Below are positions 18,230 to 26,100 of a stretch of 64,000 bases of DNA, in pieces. Under the pieces are notes generated by a model. The model searched no databases and was not told the DNA's origin. It saw only the letters and a list, made by a program, of their open reading frames with translations. The first letter of the stretch is position 1; each line of letters begins with the position of its first letter. Source of the stretch: Azospirillum tabaci (GTDB taxonomy: Bacteria > Pseudomonadota > Alphaproteobacteria > Azospirillales > Azospirillaceae); the NCBI RefSeq assembly GCF_014596085.1, contig NZ_JACCJY010000003.1, positions 124,001 to 188,000 on the forward strand, read 5' to 3'. Position numbers and translations under genes: made by a program.

Positions 18230-18490
18230 AATCCAGCCTATTTCGCAGTCAAAGCGGTCTTGACGAGGGATCCGGACAGGCGCAGGATCGTCCTTGTGAA
18301 GGTTGATGCTCGAAAAGCATTGTACGCACATTGCCGACCGGCGATAACGCCGGCCGGAGAGAAGGCTGGAGTTCAAGCGGCAACATCACGTGAGACGCCT
18401 GTGCGGCGCTCTCATCTTACCGATACTGTTGCCCGTCCGGCTGACCGGCGGTGGAGCCATACCCGGGTGGCTCCGCCGCCGATTGTTTTT
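18230..18490 (+). ncRNA. Candidate small RNA ending in an intrinsic terminator
   Basis: Hairpins: ATGCT/AGCAT with CGAAA loop (18306-18320), CCGGCG/CGCCGG with ATAA loop (18338-18353), and a 13-bp stem GGCGGTGGAGCCA / TGGCTCCGCCGCC (18447-18480, one G-U pair) followed by GATTGTTTTT. No gene ends close enough upstream to need this terminator except the 478-aa gene 300 bp away, so an independent RNA, or a long structured 3' UTR, is plausible. The 5' end is not defined. Confidence 0.35.
18447..18490 (+). terminator. Intrinsic terminator
   Basis: 13-bp stem with an 8-nt loop (TACCCGGG) and the tail GATTGTTTTT. It terminates either the RNA candidate above or read-through from the gene ending at 18151. 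Confidence 0.65.
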
Positions 18491-18871
18491 GGGCGCTTTT
18501 CCGCCCTTTTCTTTTCCCCTTCCCATCCGCCGGTTCTCTCACCCTGAGGCTCACGGTGCCACGCGCCATGTGCACGGATCCCTTGTGCTTTTCCCGTCCT
18601 AGGATAAGCCAAAGGAAAGTAAGGGTATTTGAGGTGACCGGCGCCCTCCCATCTAGCCTCCAAATAGGCAAATTAGTTCGAAATCCGACCTATCGATAGG
18701 AGTAGGAACAAAAATTGGCCGCAAATGCGCGCAAAAAGGGGGTATCAAACAGGGGTTTAACGCCACATTAACCAGACTGGACTGACCTTGATCTCACGGA
18801 GGCGGCAAGTGCAGGCATGGGGCCAGCAACACCGCCCGCGAATTCAACCACGATGCTTGAAAGGCCCGACG

Positions 18872-19489
18872 ATGACGATGACGGGTACCATATGCGAAGT
18901 GGCTGGAACCAACGCCGGAGTGGGGTGCCGGCGGCGGAAGGCGGGCCTTGTGCTGGCGGTTCTTCTGCTGGCCGGGTGCCCCGGCACCACGGTTCCTCTC
19001 GAAACACAGACCGCCGGACCGACCGCCATGGCCGTTCCGGTGCCGAAGACGAAGCCTGCTCCCCCGCGCGTCAAGACCGCGGGCAAGGATCAGGCGGCCA
19101 CGCCGGCGGTGAACGGTCCGGGGACCGGTCCCGCCGCCGAGGTCATCGCCATGGCTGGGACAGAGGTGGCGGGGCTGCCCCCCGTACCGTTCGGCGGCGC
19201 CAGCCCGCCCGCCACCCTGTCCCCCGAAACGCTCGTCGGCCTGGACCAGGTCCAGACCCGGCGTCTCCTGGGCACCCCTGCCGCAACGGAAGAGGCGCCA
19301 CCTGCAAAGGTGTGGCATTACGCTAAGGGCGATTGCTCGCTCAAAGTCTTCTTCTTCATGGACATGACGTCCTCCCAGGACTTCCGTGCCCTTTCCTACG
19401 ATATGAAGAGCAGCGAAAATGTCCCAGATGTCGATAAACGATGCTTCGCTCAACTCCTTGCCCAAGGCTGGGATGTCCGCAATGACTGA
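18872..19489 (+). CDS. Lipoprotein of unknown function preceding the ChvI-like regulator
   Basis: 205 aa from the ATG at 18872; an upstream in-frame start at 18788 is possible. After a basic N-terminus (CRRRKAG) the lipobox is LLLAGC with Cys36. A Pro/Ala/Lys-rich stalk follows. The C-terminal 80 residues hold the conserved-looking part: LVGLDQVQTRRLLGTPAATE, VWHYAKGDCSLKVFFFMDM and YDMKSSENVPDVDKRCFAQL. The two cysteines in the C-terminal part could form a disulfide. The segment resembles SmpA/BamE-like small folds (GxxxxxVxxxLGxP with W/Y-x-Y), but this is only a resemblance. It overlaps the response regulator gene by 17 bp, so it is probably part of the signalling operon, perhaps as a sensor partner. 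Confidence 0.7.
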   Translation: MTMTGTICEVAGTNAGVGCRRRKAGLVLAVLLLAGCPGTTVPLETQTAGPTAMAVPVPKTKPAPPRVKTAGKDQAATPAVNGPGTGPAAEVIAMAGTEVAGLPPVPFGGASPPATLSPETLVGLDQVQTRRLLGTPAATEEAPPAKVWHYAKGDCSLKVFFFMDMTSSQDFRALSYDMKSSENVPDVDKRCFAQLLAQGWDVRND

Positions 19490-20282
19490 GGCCGCCGTCG
19501 CCCGCGTGGCGCTGGTCGACGACGACGACCTGTTCCGCGAATCCCTCAGCCTCAACCTCGCCGACGAGGGGTATGAGGTCATCACTTTCGACCGTGGTGA
19601 ACCCGCGCTCGATTTCTTCGCCGAGGGCGGTTCGGTGGACATCGTCCTGCTGGACTGGCGCATGCCGAAGATGGACGGCATCGACGTCCTCCGCCAGATG
19701 CGCTCCCGTGGGATCGACCTGCCGGTGATCTTCCTCACCGTTCTGTCGGACCAGATTTACGAAGAGGCCGCCCTGGCCGGCGGCGCGCTCGACTTCGTGG
19801 AGAAGTCGCGCAGCCTGTCGATCCTGCTGAAGCGCATGCGCCTCATCGTGGACGGCTCCAAGGGCACGCCGGAGGAGGCCGAGGGGCCGAAGGAGTCCGT
19901 CTACGCGCTGGGCAATCTCGACCTGCGCCTGGACAACAGCCGTGCCCTGTGGAACGGCAAGCGCATCGACCTGACGCTGACCGAGTTCAACATCGTCAAG
20001 CTGATGGCGACCCGTCCGGAAGAGGACGTGTCGTACCGTGAAATTTACGACCTCGTTCATGGCAAGGGTTTCCTGGCCGGCTATGGCCCGTCGGGCTACC
20101 GCGCCAACGTCCGCGCCTTCATCAAGCGCATCCGCCAGAAGTTCCGCGTGGTGGACGCCGAGTTCGATTGCATCGAGAACTATCCGGGCTTCGGCTACCG
20201 TTGGGGGAATGGCACCGGCGGCGCCGGCCGCACGCGCGACGACGACGCGGATGTGATGGCCGATGGCGCTGCTGCCGATTGA
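19473..20282 (+). CDS. ChvI-like OmpR-family response regulator
   Basis: 269 aa. The receiver domain spans residues 11-125: acidic pocket VDDDD (15-19), phosphoacceptor Asp61 in LLDWRMPKMDG, Thr89 in FLTV, and Lys111. The usual Lys-Pro after the beta-5 strand is replaced by Lys-Ser (VEKSRS). A winged-helix DNA-binding domain follows (DLTLTEFNIVKLMATRPEED, YRANVRAFIKRIRQKFRVVD). The start at 19473 was chosen; MTEAA at 19482 is an alternative. It overlaps the histidine kinase reading frame if the kinase starts at its earliest codon. Classical ChvI controls envelope stress and acid adaptation; this is likely a divergent member. Confidence 0.85.
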   Translation: MSAMTEAAVARVALVDDDDLFRESLSLNLADEGYEVITFDRGEPALDFFAEGGSVDIVLLDWRMPKMDGIDVLRQMRSRGIDLPVIFLTVLSDQIYEEAALAGGALDFVEKSRSLSILLKRMRLIVDGSKGTPEEAEGPKESVYALGNLDLRLDNSRALWNGKRIDLTLTEFNIVKLMATRPEEDVSYREIYDLVHGKGFLAGYGPSGYRANVRAFIKRIRQKFRVVDAEFDCIENYPGFGYRWGNGTGGAGRTRDDDADVMADGAAAD

Positions 20283-20340
20283 GGCCCGCGGGCCTGACGG
20301 GGTGCGGGACGGGGCGGAACTCACCAAGGGAGGCTTCTCC

Positions 20341-21894
20341 ATGGCGGGTTTCCCCGGCGGCCGGTTGCGGTGGCTGTGGCACTCGCTGGCCAGCCGGCTG
20401 GCGCTGCTGACCATCGTCTTCCTGGCGGTCCCGGTGCTGATCTACGATCAGTTCCAGCGCGCCGACACCACGACGCAGACCCTGTTGTTGCAGAGTGCGC
20501 AGCGGCAGGGCGAGCTGATCGCCCGAGCGCTGGAGCCGGACCTGTCCCGCGCCAACCGCGCGGCCTTGCCGCAACTTGGCCCCATCCTGCGCCGCTTCGC
20601 GGACGGGAACACGCGGCTGAAGCTGCTGGTCCGGCCGCGCGCGCTGGCCGGCAACAACCTGATGGGCAGCGACGGATTCTACTACGTCGCCGCCGCCCCA
20701 TCGGTGCCCACCGACGACCTGGACGCCGAGCGGCACCAGCTCCTCGAACAGGGGGTGCTGGACCGGCTGGGCGCCTCCTGCGCCGGGAACGAGCCGTTGG
20801 CGCTGCGCCTGCCGCGCTCCTCCGGCGGCTATGAGATTCTGACCTCGGTCACGCCGATCAACACGGCCTTCGGCTGCTGGGCGCTGGTGACCAGCCACAC
20901 CGCCGGCGGCTATCTGGACTCCTCCCTGGGCCGGCCCTACTGGAGCACGCCGGTCGTCCAGGCCGCGGCGATGATCTACATCGTCATGGCGGCTTTGGTC
21001 ATGGTCGTCCTGCTGGGAGTCTGGCGCAACCTGCACCGCTTCGGCGATTTGGCGCGCGACATCGTGTCGGGCGGCATCGGCGAGGGCGGGCAGGGGTCCT
21101 TCACCAACCGCAACACCGTGCCGGAGCTGTCCGGGGTGGCCGAAGACTTCGACCGGCTGGTCGACACCCTGCGCGAAAGCGCGCGGTCTCTGCGCCGCGC
21201 GGCGGAGGACAACGCCCACGCCTACAAAACGCCCATCGCGGTTATCCGCCAGTCGGTGGAGCCGCTGCGCCGCTCCCTGTCCGCCGAGGACAACCGCAGC
21301 CAGCGGGCCCTGACCATGATCGAGAAGTCGGTGGACAAGCTCGACGGTCTGGTCTCCTTCGGGCGGCGCATGGACGAGGCCGCCGCCGACCTTCTGGTCC
21401 CGCCGCGCCGTCGGGTGGACCTGTCCGATCTGGTCGAACGCATGGCCGGCGGCTACACCAGCCTGCTCGCCGAACGGCAACTCCACATGCGCTCACGCAT
21501 CGAATCCGGGGTCGTCGTGCGGGCCAGCGAGGACATCCTGGAGACCGTCATCGAGAATCTGGTGGAGAACGCCGTCAGCTTCTCCCCGCCGGACGGCACC
21601 GTCAGCGTGCGGCTGTCGCGCAACGGCGCCTGGGCGGAACTGGTGGTCGAGGACGAGGGACCGGGCGTCGATCCGGCAAACCTGCCGCGCATCTTCGAAC
21701 GCTACTTCTCCCAGCGCGAGCCGGGACGGGGCATGCCGGAGGACGCGGCGGCCCAGAACCAGGCCGAGGCGACCCATTTCGGCATCGGCCTGTGGATCGT
21801 GCGGCGGAACATCGAGGCCTTCGGCGGCAAGGTCCGCGCCGAAAACCGCTCCACCGGCGGCTTCCGCATGACGGTGACCCTGGCGGTGGCGTAA
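20341..21894 (+). CDS. ChvG-like membrane sensor histidine kinase
   Basis: 517 aa. Two transmembrane segments (LALLTIVFLAVPVLIYDQF near residue 20 and AAAMIYIVMAALVMVVLLGV near 210) flank a periplasmic domain of about 170 residues, followed by a HAMP-like linker. The phosphoacceptor is His293 in the unusual H-box HAYKTPIAVIRQS (HELKxP in the usual kinases). The N-box is ENLVENAVSFSPPDG, G1 VEDEGPGVDP, and G2 GIGLWIVRRN. The ATG at 20341 is preceded by AAGGGAGGC. It is the partner of the upstream ChvI-like regulator. The ligand sensed is unknown. Confidence 0.87.
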   Translation: MAGFPGGRLRWLWHSLASRLALLTIVFLAVPVLIYDQFQRADTTTQTLLLQSAQRQGELIARALEPDLSRANRAALPQLGPILRRFADGNTRLKLLVRPRALAGNNLMGSDGFYYVAAAPSVPTDDLDAERHQLLEQGVLDRLGASCAGNEPLALRLPRSSGGYEILTSVTPINTAFGCWALVTSHTAGGYLDSSLGRPYWSTPVVQAAAMIYIVMAALVMVVLLGVWRNLHRFGDLARDIVSGGIGEGGQGSFTNRNTVPELSGVAEDFDRLVDTLRESARSLRRAAEDNAHAYKTPIAVIRQSVEPLRRSLSAEDNRSQRALTMIEKSVDKLDGLVSFGRRMDEAAADLLVPPRRRVDLSDLVERMAGGYTSLLAERQLHMRSRIESGVVVRASEDILETVIENLVENAVSFSPPDGTVSVRLSRNGAWAELVVEDEGPGVDPANLPRIFERYFSQREPGRGMPEDAAAQNQAEATHFGIGLWIVRRNIEAFGGKVRAENRSTGGFRMTVTLAVA

Positions 21895-21909
21895 GCCTGT
21901 ACGTTCCCC

Positions 21910-21954
21910 TCCGTACCGGTGTGGCCGGACTGTACGTCCGGTCACACGTACGGA
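21910..21954. terminator. Long imperfect hairpin after the kinase gene
   Basis: Arms TCCGTAC/GTACGGA, GTGTG/CACAC and CCGGAC/GTCCGG nest to form an 18-bp stem with one 2-nt bulge and one mismatch, closed by TGTAC. It lies 16 bp after the kinase stop. There is no clear U tract, so it may be an RNA-stability hairpin rather than a strong terminator. Confidence 0.5.
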
Positions 21955-22039
21955 ACAGCTTTGTCCCTTATCCTGACCTTGCTCCCGCCCCGATCGGGCG
22001 ATACCGTGCGCCGCGACTCTCCAAGGGCAAGGCAGCCCC

Positions 22040-24625
22040 ATGCACGTCATCGTCATCTACGTCCTCGCGGTATCCGGCCTTCTTGCGCTGGTCAGCCTGC
22101 TGCCGCCTCTGGCCGCCCGGCTGCGGGTGCCCTACACGGTTCTGCTGGCCGCCGTGGGCGTCGCCCTGGGGCTGGCGATCCAGACCTTCGCCGGCCAAGG
22201 CGGCACCGGCCCCTTCCATGACTTCCTGAATTCCCTGGCCGAGATGGACATCTCGTCCGAGGTGCTGATCTACGTGTTCCTGCCGGTGCTGCTGTTTGAA
22301 ACGGCTCTGGCGGTGGATGTGCGGCGGCTGTTCGACGATGTGTGGCCGATCTTGCTGATGGCTGTGGTCGCGGTGTTCGTCTGCACCTTCGCCGTCGGCT
22401 ACGCGCTGACCCTCTTCACCTCGATGGGGCTGGTGGCCTGCCTGCTGCTGGGGGCGATCGTCGCCACCACCGATCCGGCGGCGGTCGTCAGCATCTTCCG
22501 CGACCTCGGCGCGCCGCGCCGCCTGACCATGCTGGTCGAGGGCGAAAGCCTGCTGAACGACGCCGCGGCCATCGCGCTGTTCACGCTTCTGCTCGGCATG
22601 CTGACCCGCAACGCCCATGGCGGAGCGACGGAAGCGGCGATGGAGTTCCTGCGCGACTTCGCCGGCGGCGTGCTGACCGGCTACGTGTGCGGGCGCCTGG
22701 TCTGCATGATCGTCGAGCCGGTGCGCGACCAGCCGATGGCCGAGATCACGCTGACCGTGGCGCTCGCCTATCTCAGCTATGTGCTGGCGGAGCATTACGT
22801 CGGCGCGTCAGGGGTCGTGGCCGTGGTCACGGCGGCCCTGGTGGTCGGCTCGGTCGGGCGCACGCGCATTTCTCCGGCCACCTGGGGGGCGCTGGAACAT
22901 GTCTGGAAGCAGCTCGGCTTCTGGGCGAATTCGCTGATCTTCCTGATGACGGCGCTCCTGGTGCCGCGCCTGCTCGGCGGCATCGGCTGGAGCGACGTCG
23001 GGCTGGTGCTGGTCGTGGTCGGAGCGGCCACGGTGTCCCGCGCGCTGGTGCTGTTCGGCCTGCTGCCGCTGCTGTCCGGCGCCGGTCTGGCCCAGCGCGT
23101 CAGCCACGCCTACAAGGCGGTGATGCTGTGGGGCGGCCTGCGCGGCGCGGTGTCGCTGACGCTGGCGCTGGCCGTCACCGAGAACGGGCGCGTTCCCGAC
23201 CGGGTGCAGGGCTTCGTCGCCGTGCTGGTCACCGGCTTCGTCTTCTACACGCTGTTCATCAACGGCACGACGCTGCGCGCCGTTATCAACCTGCTGGGCC
23301 TGAACAAGCTGTCGCCGGTCGAGCACGCCATGCGCAACCGCGCGCTCGCCCTGTCGCTGGCCGGCGTGCGCGAGCGGGTCGAGGATCTGGCCCACCGCTA
23401 CGAGGTCGACGAGCAGGCTGTCGGCTCCACCGTCTCCCAATACACCGACCGGCTCGACGCCATCGTCCGGGAGCGGTCGACCGAAGCGCCGCTGAACAAC
23501 GAGGACCGCGTGACCATCGGCCTCGTCATCCTGGTGAACCGTGAGGAGGAGCTGTATTACGAGCATTTCCGCGAGGGCATCCTGTCGCGTGGGGTGGCGG
23601 AGCTGTTGAACCGCCGCACCGGGCGCCTGCTCGACGCGGTGAAGACCCAAGGCCGCGCCGGTTACCGCGCCTTCGAGGAACCCTTCATCTCCTTCACGCC
23701 CTGGATGCGGGTCGCCAGCCTGCTGCACCGGCGCCTGGGCATCCACGCGCCGCTGGCCCGCCGGCTCGCTTTCCGGTTCGAGATTCTTCTGGGCGTGCGC
23801 ACCGTGCAGCGCGAGCTGCTGGAATTCATCAACGACAAGGTCGGGCAGGTTCTGGGAACCGACGTCGCCTGCGAACTGGAGGGCATCCTGACGGTGCGCC
23901 TCGCCATGGTCGAGCAGGCCCTGGCCGCGCTGAAGCTGCAATATCCCGACTATGCGCTGCTCCTGCAGAGTCGCTACGTCAGCCGCGCCGCCCTCCGGCT
24001 GGAGGAGGCGGATTACCGGGCGCTCTTCGCCGAATCGATCATCAGCCAGGAGATCCTGAGCGACCTCCAGCGTGATCTGGACGACCGCCGCCGTGCGCTC
24101 GACGCGCTGCCGAAGCTTGATCTGAGGCTGGATCTGATGGACCTCGTCGGGCGGGTGCCGCTGTTCAAGGGGCTGGAGGGCGACCGCGTGCGCGGCATCG
24201 CCACCCTGTTGAAGCCGCGGCTGGTGTTGCCCGGGGAAACCATCGTGCGGCGCGGCGAGCGTGGCGACGCCATGTTCTTCATCGCGTCTGGCGCCGTGGA
24301 GGTGCTGGTTCCGGGTCTGGACGAACCTGTCCAACTCGGCACCGGAGACGTGTTCGGCGAGATGGCCCTGCTGACCCGCCAGCGGCGCAATGCCGATGTG
24401 CGTGCGATGGGCTATTGCCAACTGCTGGTCCTGGATGTGAGAGACTTCCATCGGCTGGTGAAGAAGGACGCAAGCCTGCGCGCCCATCTCCAGTCGGTGG
24501 CCGAAGCGCGGCGCAACCCGCCGCCGAAGCCGGTCGAGACCGTTCAGGAGGTCGCGTCGCCGGTGGCGGACGCGCCTGCGGTGGTCGAGGCCCCCGCCGC
24601 CGAGAGCGCACAGGCACGGGGATAG
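22040..24625 (+). CDS. Na+/H+ antiporter (CPA1/NhaP-type) with C-terminal cyclic-nucleotide-binding domain
   Basis: 861 aa. The first 420 residues form a multi-spanning exchanger: GAIVATTDPAAVVSIFRDLG with the transport Asp, VEGESLLNDAAAIALF, and GLRGAVSLTLALAV are hallmark CPA1 motifs. A long helical cytoplasmic linker follows (residues 430-690). Residues about 695-815 are a CAP_ED/cNMP-binding domain: LFKGLEGDRVRGIATLL, RGERGDAMFFIASGAVEVLV and the phosphate-binding-cassette-like FGEMALLTRQRRNADVRA. It therefore resembles eukaryotic and bacterial NHE/SOS1-like exchangers gated by cyclic nucleotides or by a degenerate version of that domain. It follows the two-component genes by 145 bp on the same strand and may be their target. 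Confidence 0.92.
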   Translation: MHVIVIYVLAVSGLLALVSLLPPLAARLRVPYTVLLAAVGVALGLAIQTFAGQGGTGPFHDFLNSLAEMDISSEVLIYVFLPVLLFETALAVDVRRLFDDVWPILLMAVVAVFVCTFAVGYALTLFTSMGLVACLLLGAIVATTDPAAVVSIFRDLGAPRRLTMLVEGESLLNDAAAIALFTLLLGMLTRNAHGGATEAAMEFLRDFAGGVLTGYVCGRLVCMIVEPVRDQPMAEITLTVALAYLSYVLAEHYVGASGVVAVVTAALVVGSVGRTRISPATWGALEHVWKQLGFWANSLIFLMTALLVPRLLGGIGWSDVGLVLVVVGAATVSRALVLFGLLPLLSGAGLAQRVSHAYKAVMLWGGLRGAVSLTLALAVTENGRVPDRVQGFVAVLVTGFVFYTLFINGTTLRAVINLLGLNKLSPVEHAMRNRALALSLAGVRERVEDLAHRYEVDEQAVGSTVSQYTDRLDAIVRERSTEAPLNNEDRVTIGLVILVNREEELYYEHFREGILSRGVAELLNRRTGRLLDAVKTQGRAGYRAFEEPFISFTPWMRVASLLHRRLGIHAPLARRLAFRFEILLGVRTVQRELLEFINDKVGQVLGTDVACELEGILTVRLAMVEQALAALKLQYPDYALLLQSRYVSRAALRLEEADYRALFAESIISQEILSDLQRDLDDRRRALDALPKLDLRLDLMDLVGRVPLFKGLEGDRVRGIATLLKPRLVLPGETIVRRGERGDAMFFIASGAVEVLVPGLDEPVQLGTGDVFGEMALLTRQRRNADVRAMGYCQLLVLDVRDFHRLVKKDASLRAHLQSVAEARRNPPPKPVETVQEVASPVADAPAVVEAPAAESAQARG

Positions 24626-24641
24626 GAGACGACGGGAGACG

Positions 24642-25568
24642 ATGACCGTGCAAGCGACCACCGCCGCCGCGGGCGGGCGGCCCGATTGGGTGCGCCTGAT
24701 GCCGGGCGTCTTCGTCCTGCTGTGGAGCACCGGGTTCATCGGCGCCAAATACGGCCTTCCCTACGCGGAGCCGCTGACCTTCCTGCTGGTGCGGCTGGGG
24801 CTGGTGGCGGTGATCCTCGGCCTTGTCGCCCTGGTCACCGGCGCGCCCTGGCCGAAGAGCTGGGCCGAGGCCGGACGCATCGCGCTGGCCGGGCTGCTGG
24901 TGCACGGCGTCTATCTGACCGGTGTGTTCTGCGCCATCGCGAAGGGCATGCCGGCGGGTGTGACCGCTCTGATCGTCGGCATCCAGCCCCTGCTGACCGC
25001 GGCCCTCTCCGGCCCACTGCTGGGCGAGCGGGTGAGCGGGCGGCAATGGGTGGGCTTCCTGATGGGGCTGGCCGGAGTTGGGCTGGTGGTGGGCGAGAAG
25101 CTTCACTTCGACTCCACCGACGCGCTGGGCATCGGGCTTGCCCTGGCCGCCCTGCTGGGCATCACCTTCGGCACGCTTTACCAGAAGCGCCACGGCACGG
25201 CGATGGACCTGCGCAGCGGTGCCGCCATCCAGTACGCGGCGACGGCGGCGGTGCTGGCGGTGCTGGCCCCGCTGTTCGAGACCATGCGCATCGACTGGAC
25301 CGGCGAATTCATCTTCGCGCTGCTGTGGCTCAGCTTCGTGCTGTCGGTGGGAGCGATCTTCCTGCTGTTCCTGTTGATCCGGCGCGGCGCGGCGGCGCGC
25401 GTGGCGAGCCTGTTCTATCTGGTCCCGCCGGTGACGGCGGTGATCGCCTGGGCGATGTTCGGGGAACGGCTGGGGCTGCTGGCCCTGTCCGGCATGGCGC
25501 TGGCGGTCGCCGGGGTCGCCCTGGTCAACCGCAGTGCCGTCAACCGGAACGGCAAGCGCGCGGCCTGA
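24642..25568 (+). CDS. DMT-superfamily (EamA) transporter
   Basis: 308 aa with ten predicted transmembrane helices in two EamA repeats. The first starts VFVLLWSTGFIGAKYGLPYA; the second contains ALAALLGITFGTLYQKRHG and PPVTAVIAWAMFGERLGLLA, the typical end-of-repeat motif. Such proteins export amino acids or other metabolites; the substrate cannot be predicted. It begins 16 bp after the antiporter gene and probably shares its transcript. Confidence 0.9.
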   Translation: MTVQATTAAAGGRPDWVRLMPGVFVLLWSTGFIGAKYGLPYAEPLTFLLVRLGLVAVILGLVALVTGAPWPKSWAEAGRIALAGLLVHGVYLTGVFCAIAKGMPAGVTALIVGIQPLLTAALSGPLLGERVSGRQWVGFLMGLAGVGLVVGEKLHFDSTDALGIGLALAALLGITFGTLYQKRHGTAMDLRSGAAIQYAATAAVLAVLAPLFETMRIDWTGEFIFALLWLSFVLSVGAIFLLFLLIRRGAAARVASLFYLVPPVTAVIAWAMFGERLGLLALSGMALAVAGVALVNRSAVNRNGKRAA

Positions 25569-25685
25569 CGCCGTGCGCATTGCCTCGGCGGGGCGGTCCG
25601 ACTATGCTTCCTCGCACCGGCAAAAGATCCGGCGGAGTCCGCTGGTTCAACCACGCTTCGGCAAACCACATCGGAAGTGAGTGTC

Positions 25686-26084
25686 ATGGACGGCCTGGAG
25701 CCCATCTCGCTCGATGACAACCAGACCCTGCAGGCCATCGGCATCCTGGCCGACGTTCTGGACGGGGTGGACGGCCCGGGCGGGCTGGACACGGTTCTGG
25801 TTTCCAAGGCGCTGCGGCAGGTGATCGCCACCAAGTCCCAGCCGGCCTTCGAATTCGCCACCCGCGCCTTCAACACGCTCGACGCCGACGTGCGCCGTCA
25901 GGTGGCGGAGACCGCCGATCAGGCGGCCCACGATTCGGTCGAGCTGCGCGCCCGCGTCGGTGGCTTCCTGGCGACCTCGGCCAAGGCGCCGGGAGCCGGC
26001 GGTCCGGCCACGCCGGCGCAGGCCACCAGCTTCCTCAACGCGCTCAATCTGCGCAACCGCCGCCGGTCGCCGCAGTCGGAGTGA
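25686..26084 (+). CDS. Small soluble protein of unknown function
   Basis: 132 aa. Mostly helical: DDNQTLQAIGILADVLDGVD, LVSKALRQVIATKSQPAFEF and VRRQVAETADQAAHDSVELR. The C-terminal 35 residues are Ala/Pro-rich then basic (NLRNRRRSPQSE). No signal peptide or membrane segment. The ATG at 25686 follows GGAAGTG; an in-frame GTG at 25677 is possible. I do not recognise the family. It lies between the EamA gene (same strand) and the convergent PhoD-like gene. Confidence 0.68.
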   Translation: MDGLEPISLDDNQTLQAIGILADVLDGVDGPGGLDTVLVSKALRQVIATKSQPAFEFATRAFNTLDADVRRQVAETADQAAHDSVELRARVGGFLATSAKAPGAGGPATPAQATSFLNALNLRNRRRSPQSE

Positions 26085-26100
26085 GCCGGCCTGGCTCCGG

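Larger units (their letters stand above)
18152..18871. other. Long non-coding stretch with structured RNA candidate and palindromes
   Basis: No convincing protein gene lies here. From 18230 to 18490 there are three hairpins, the last of which looks like an intrinsic terminator. From 18600 to 18780 the base composition is clearly AT-richer than the surroundings and includes the 12-bp palindrome CCTATCGATAGG (18689-18700), a possible operator for the lipoprotein/two-component locus downstream. Confidence 0.5.
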
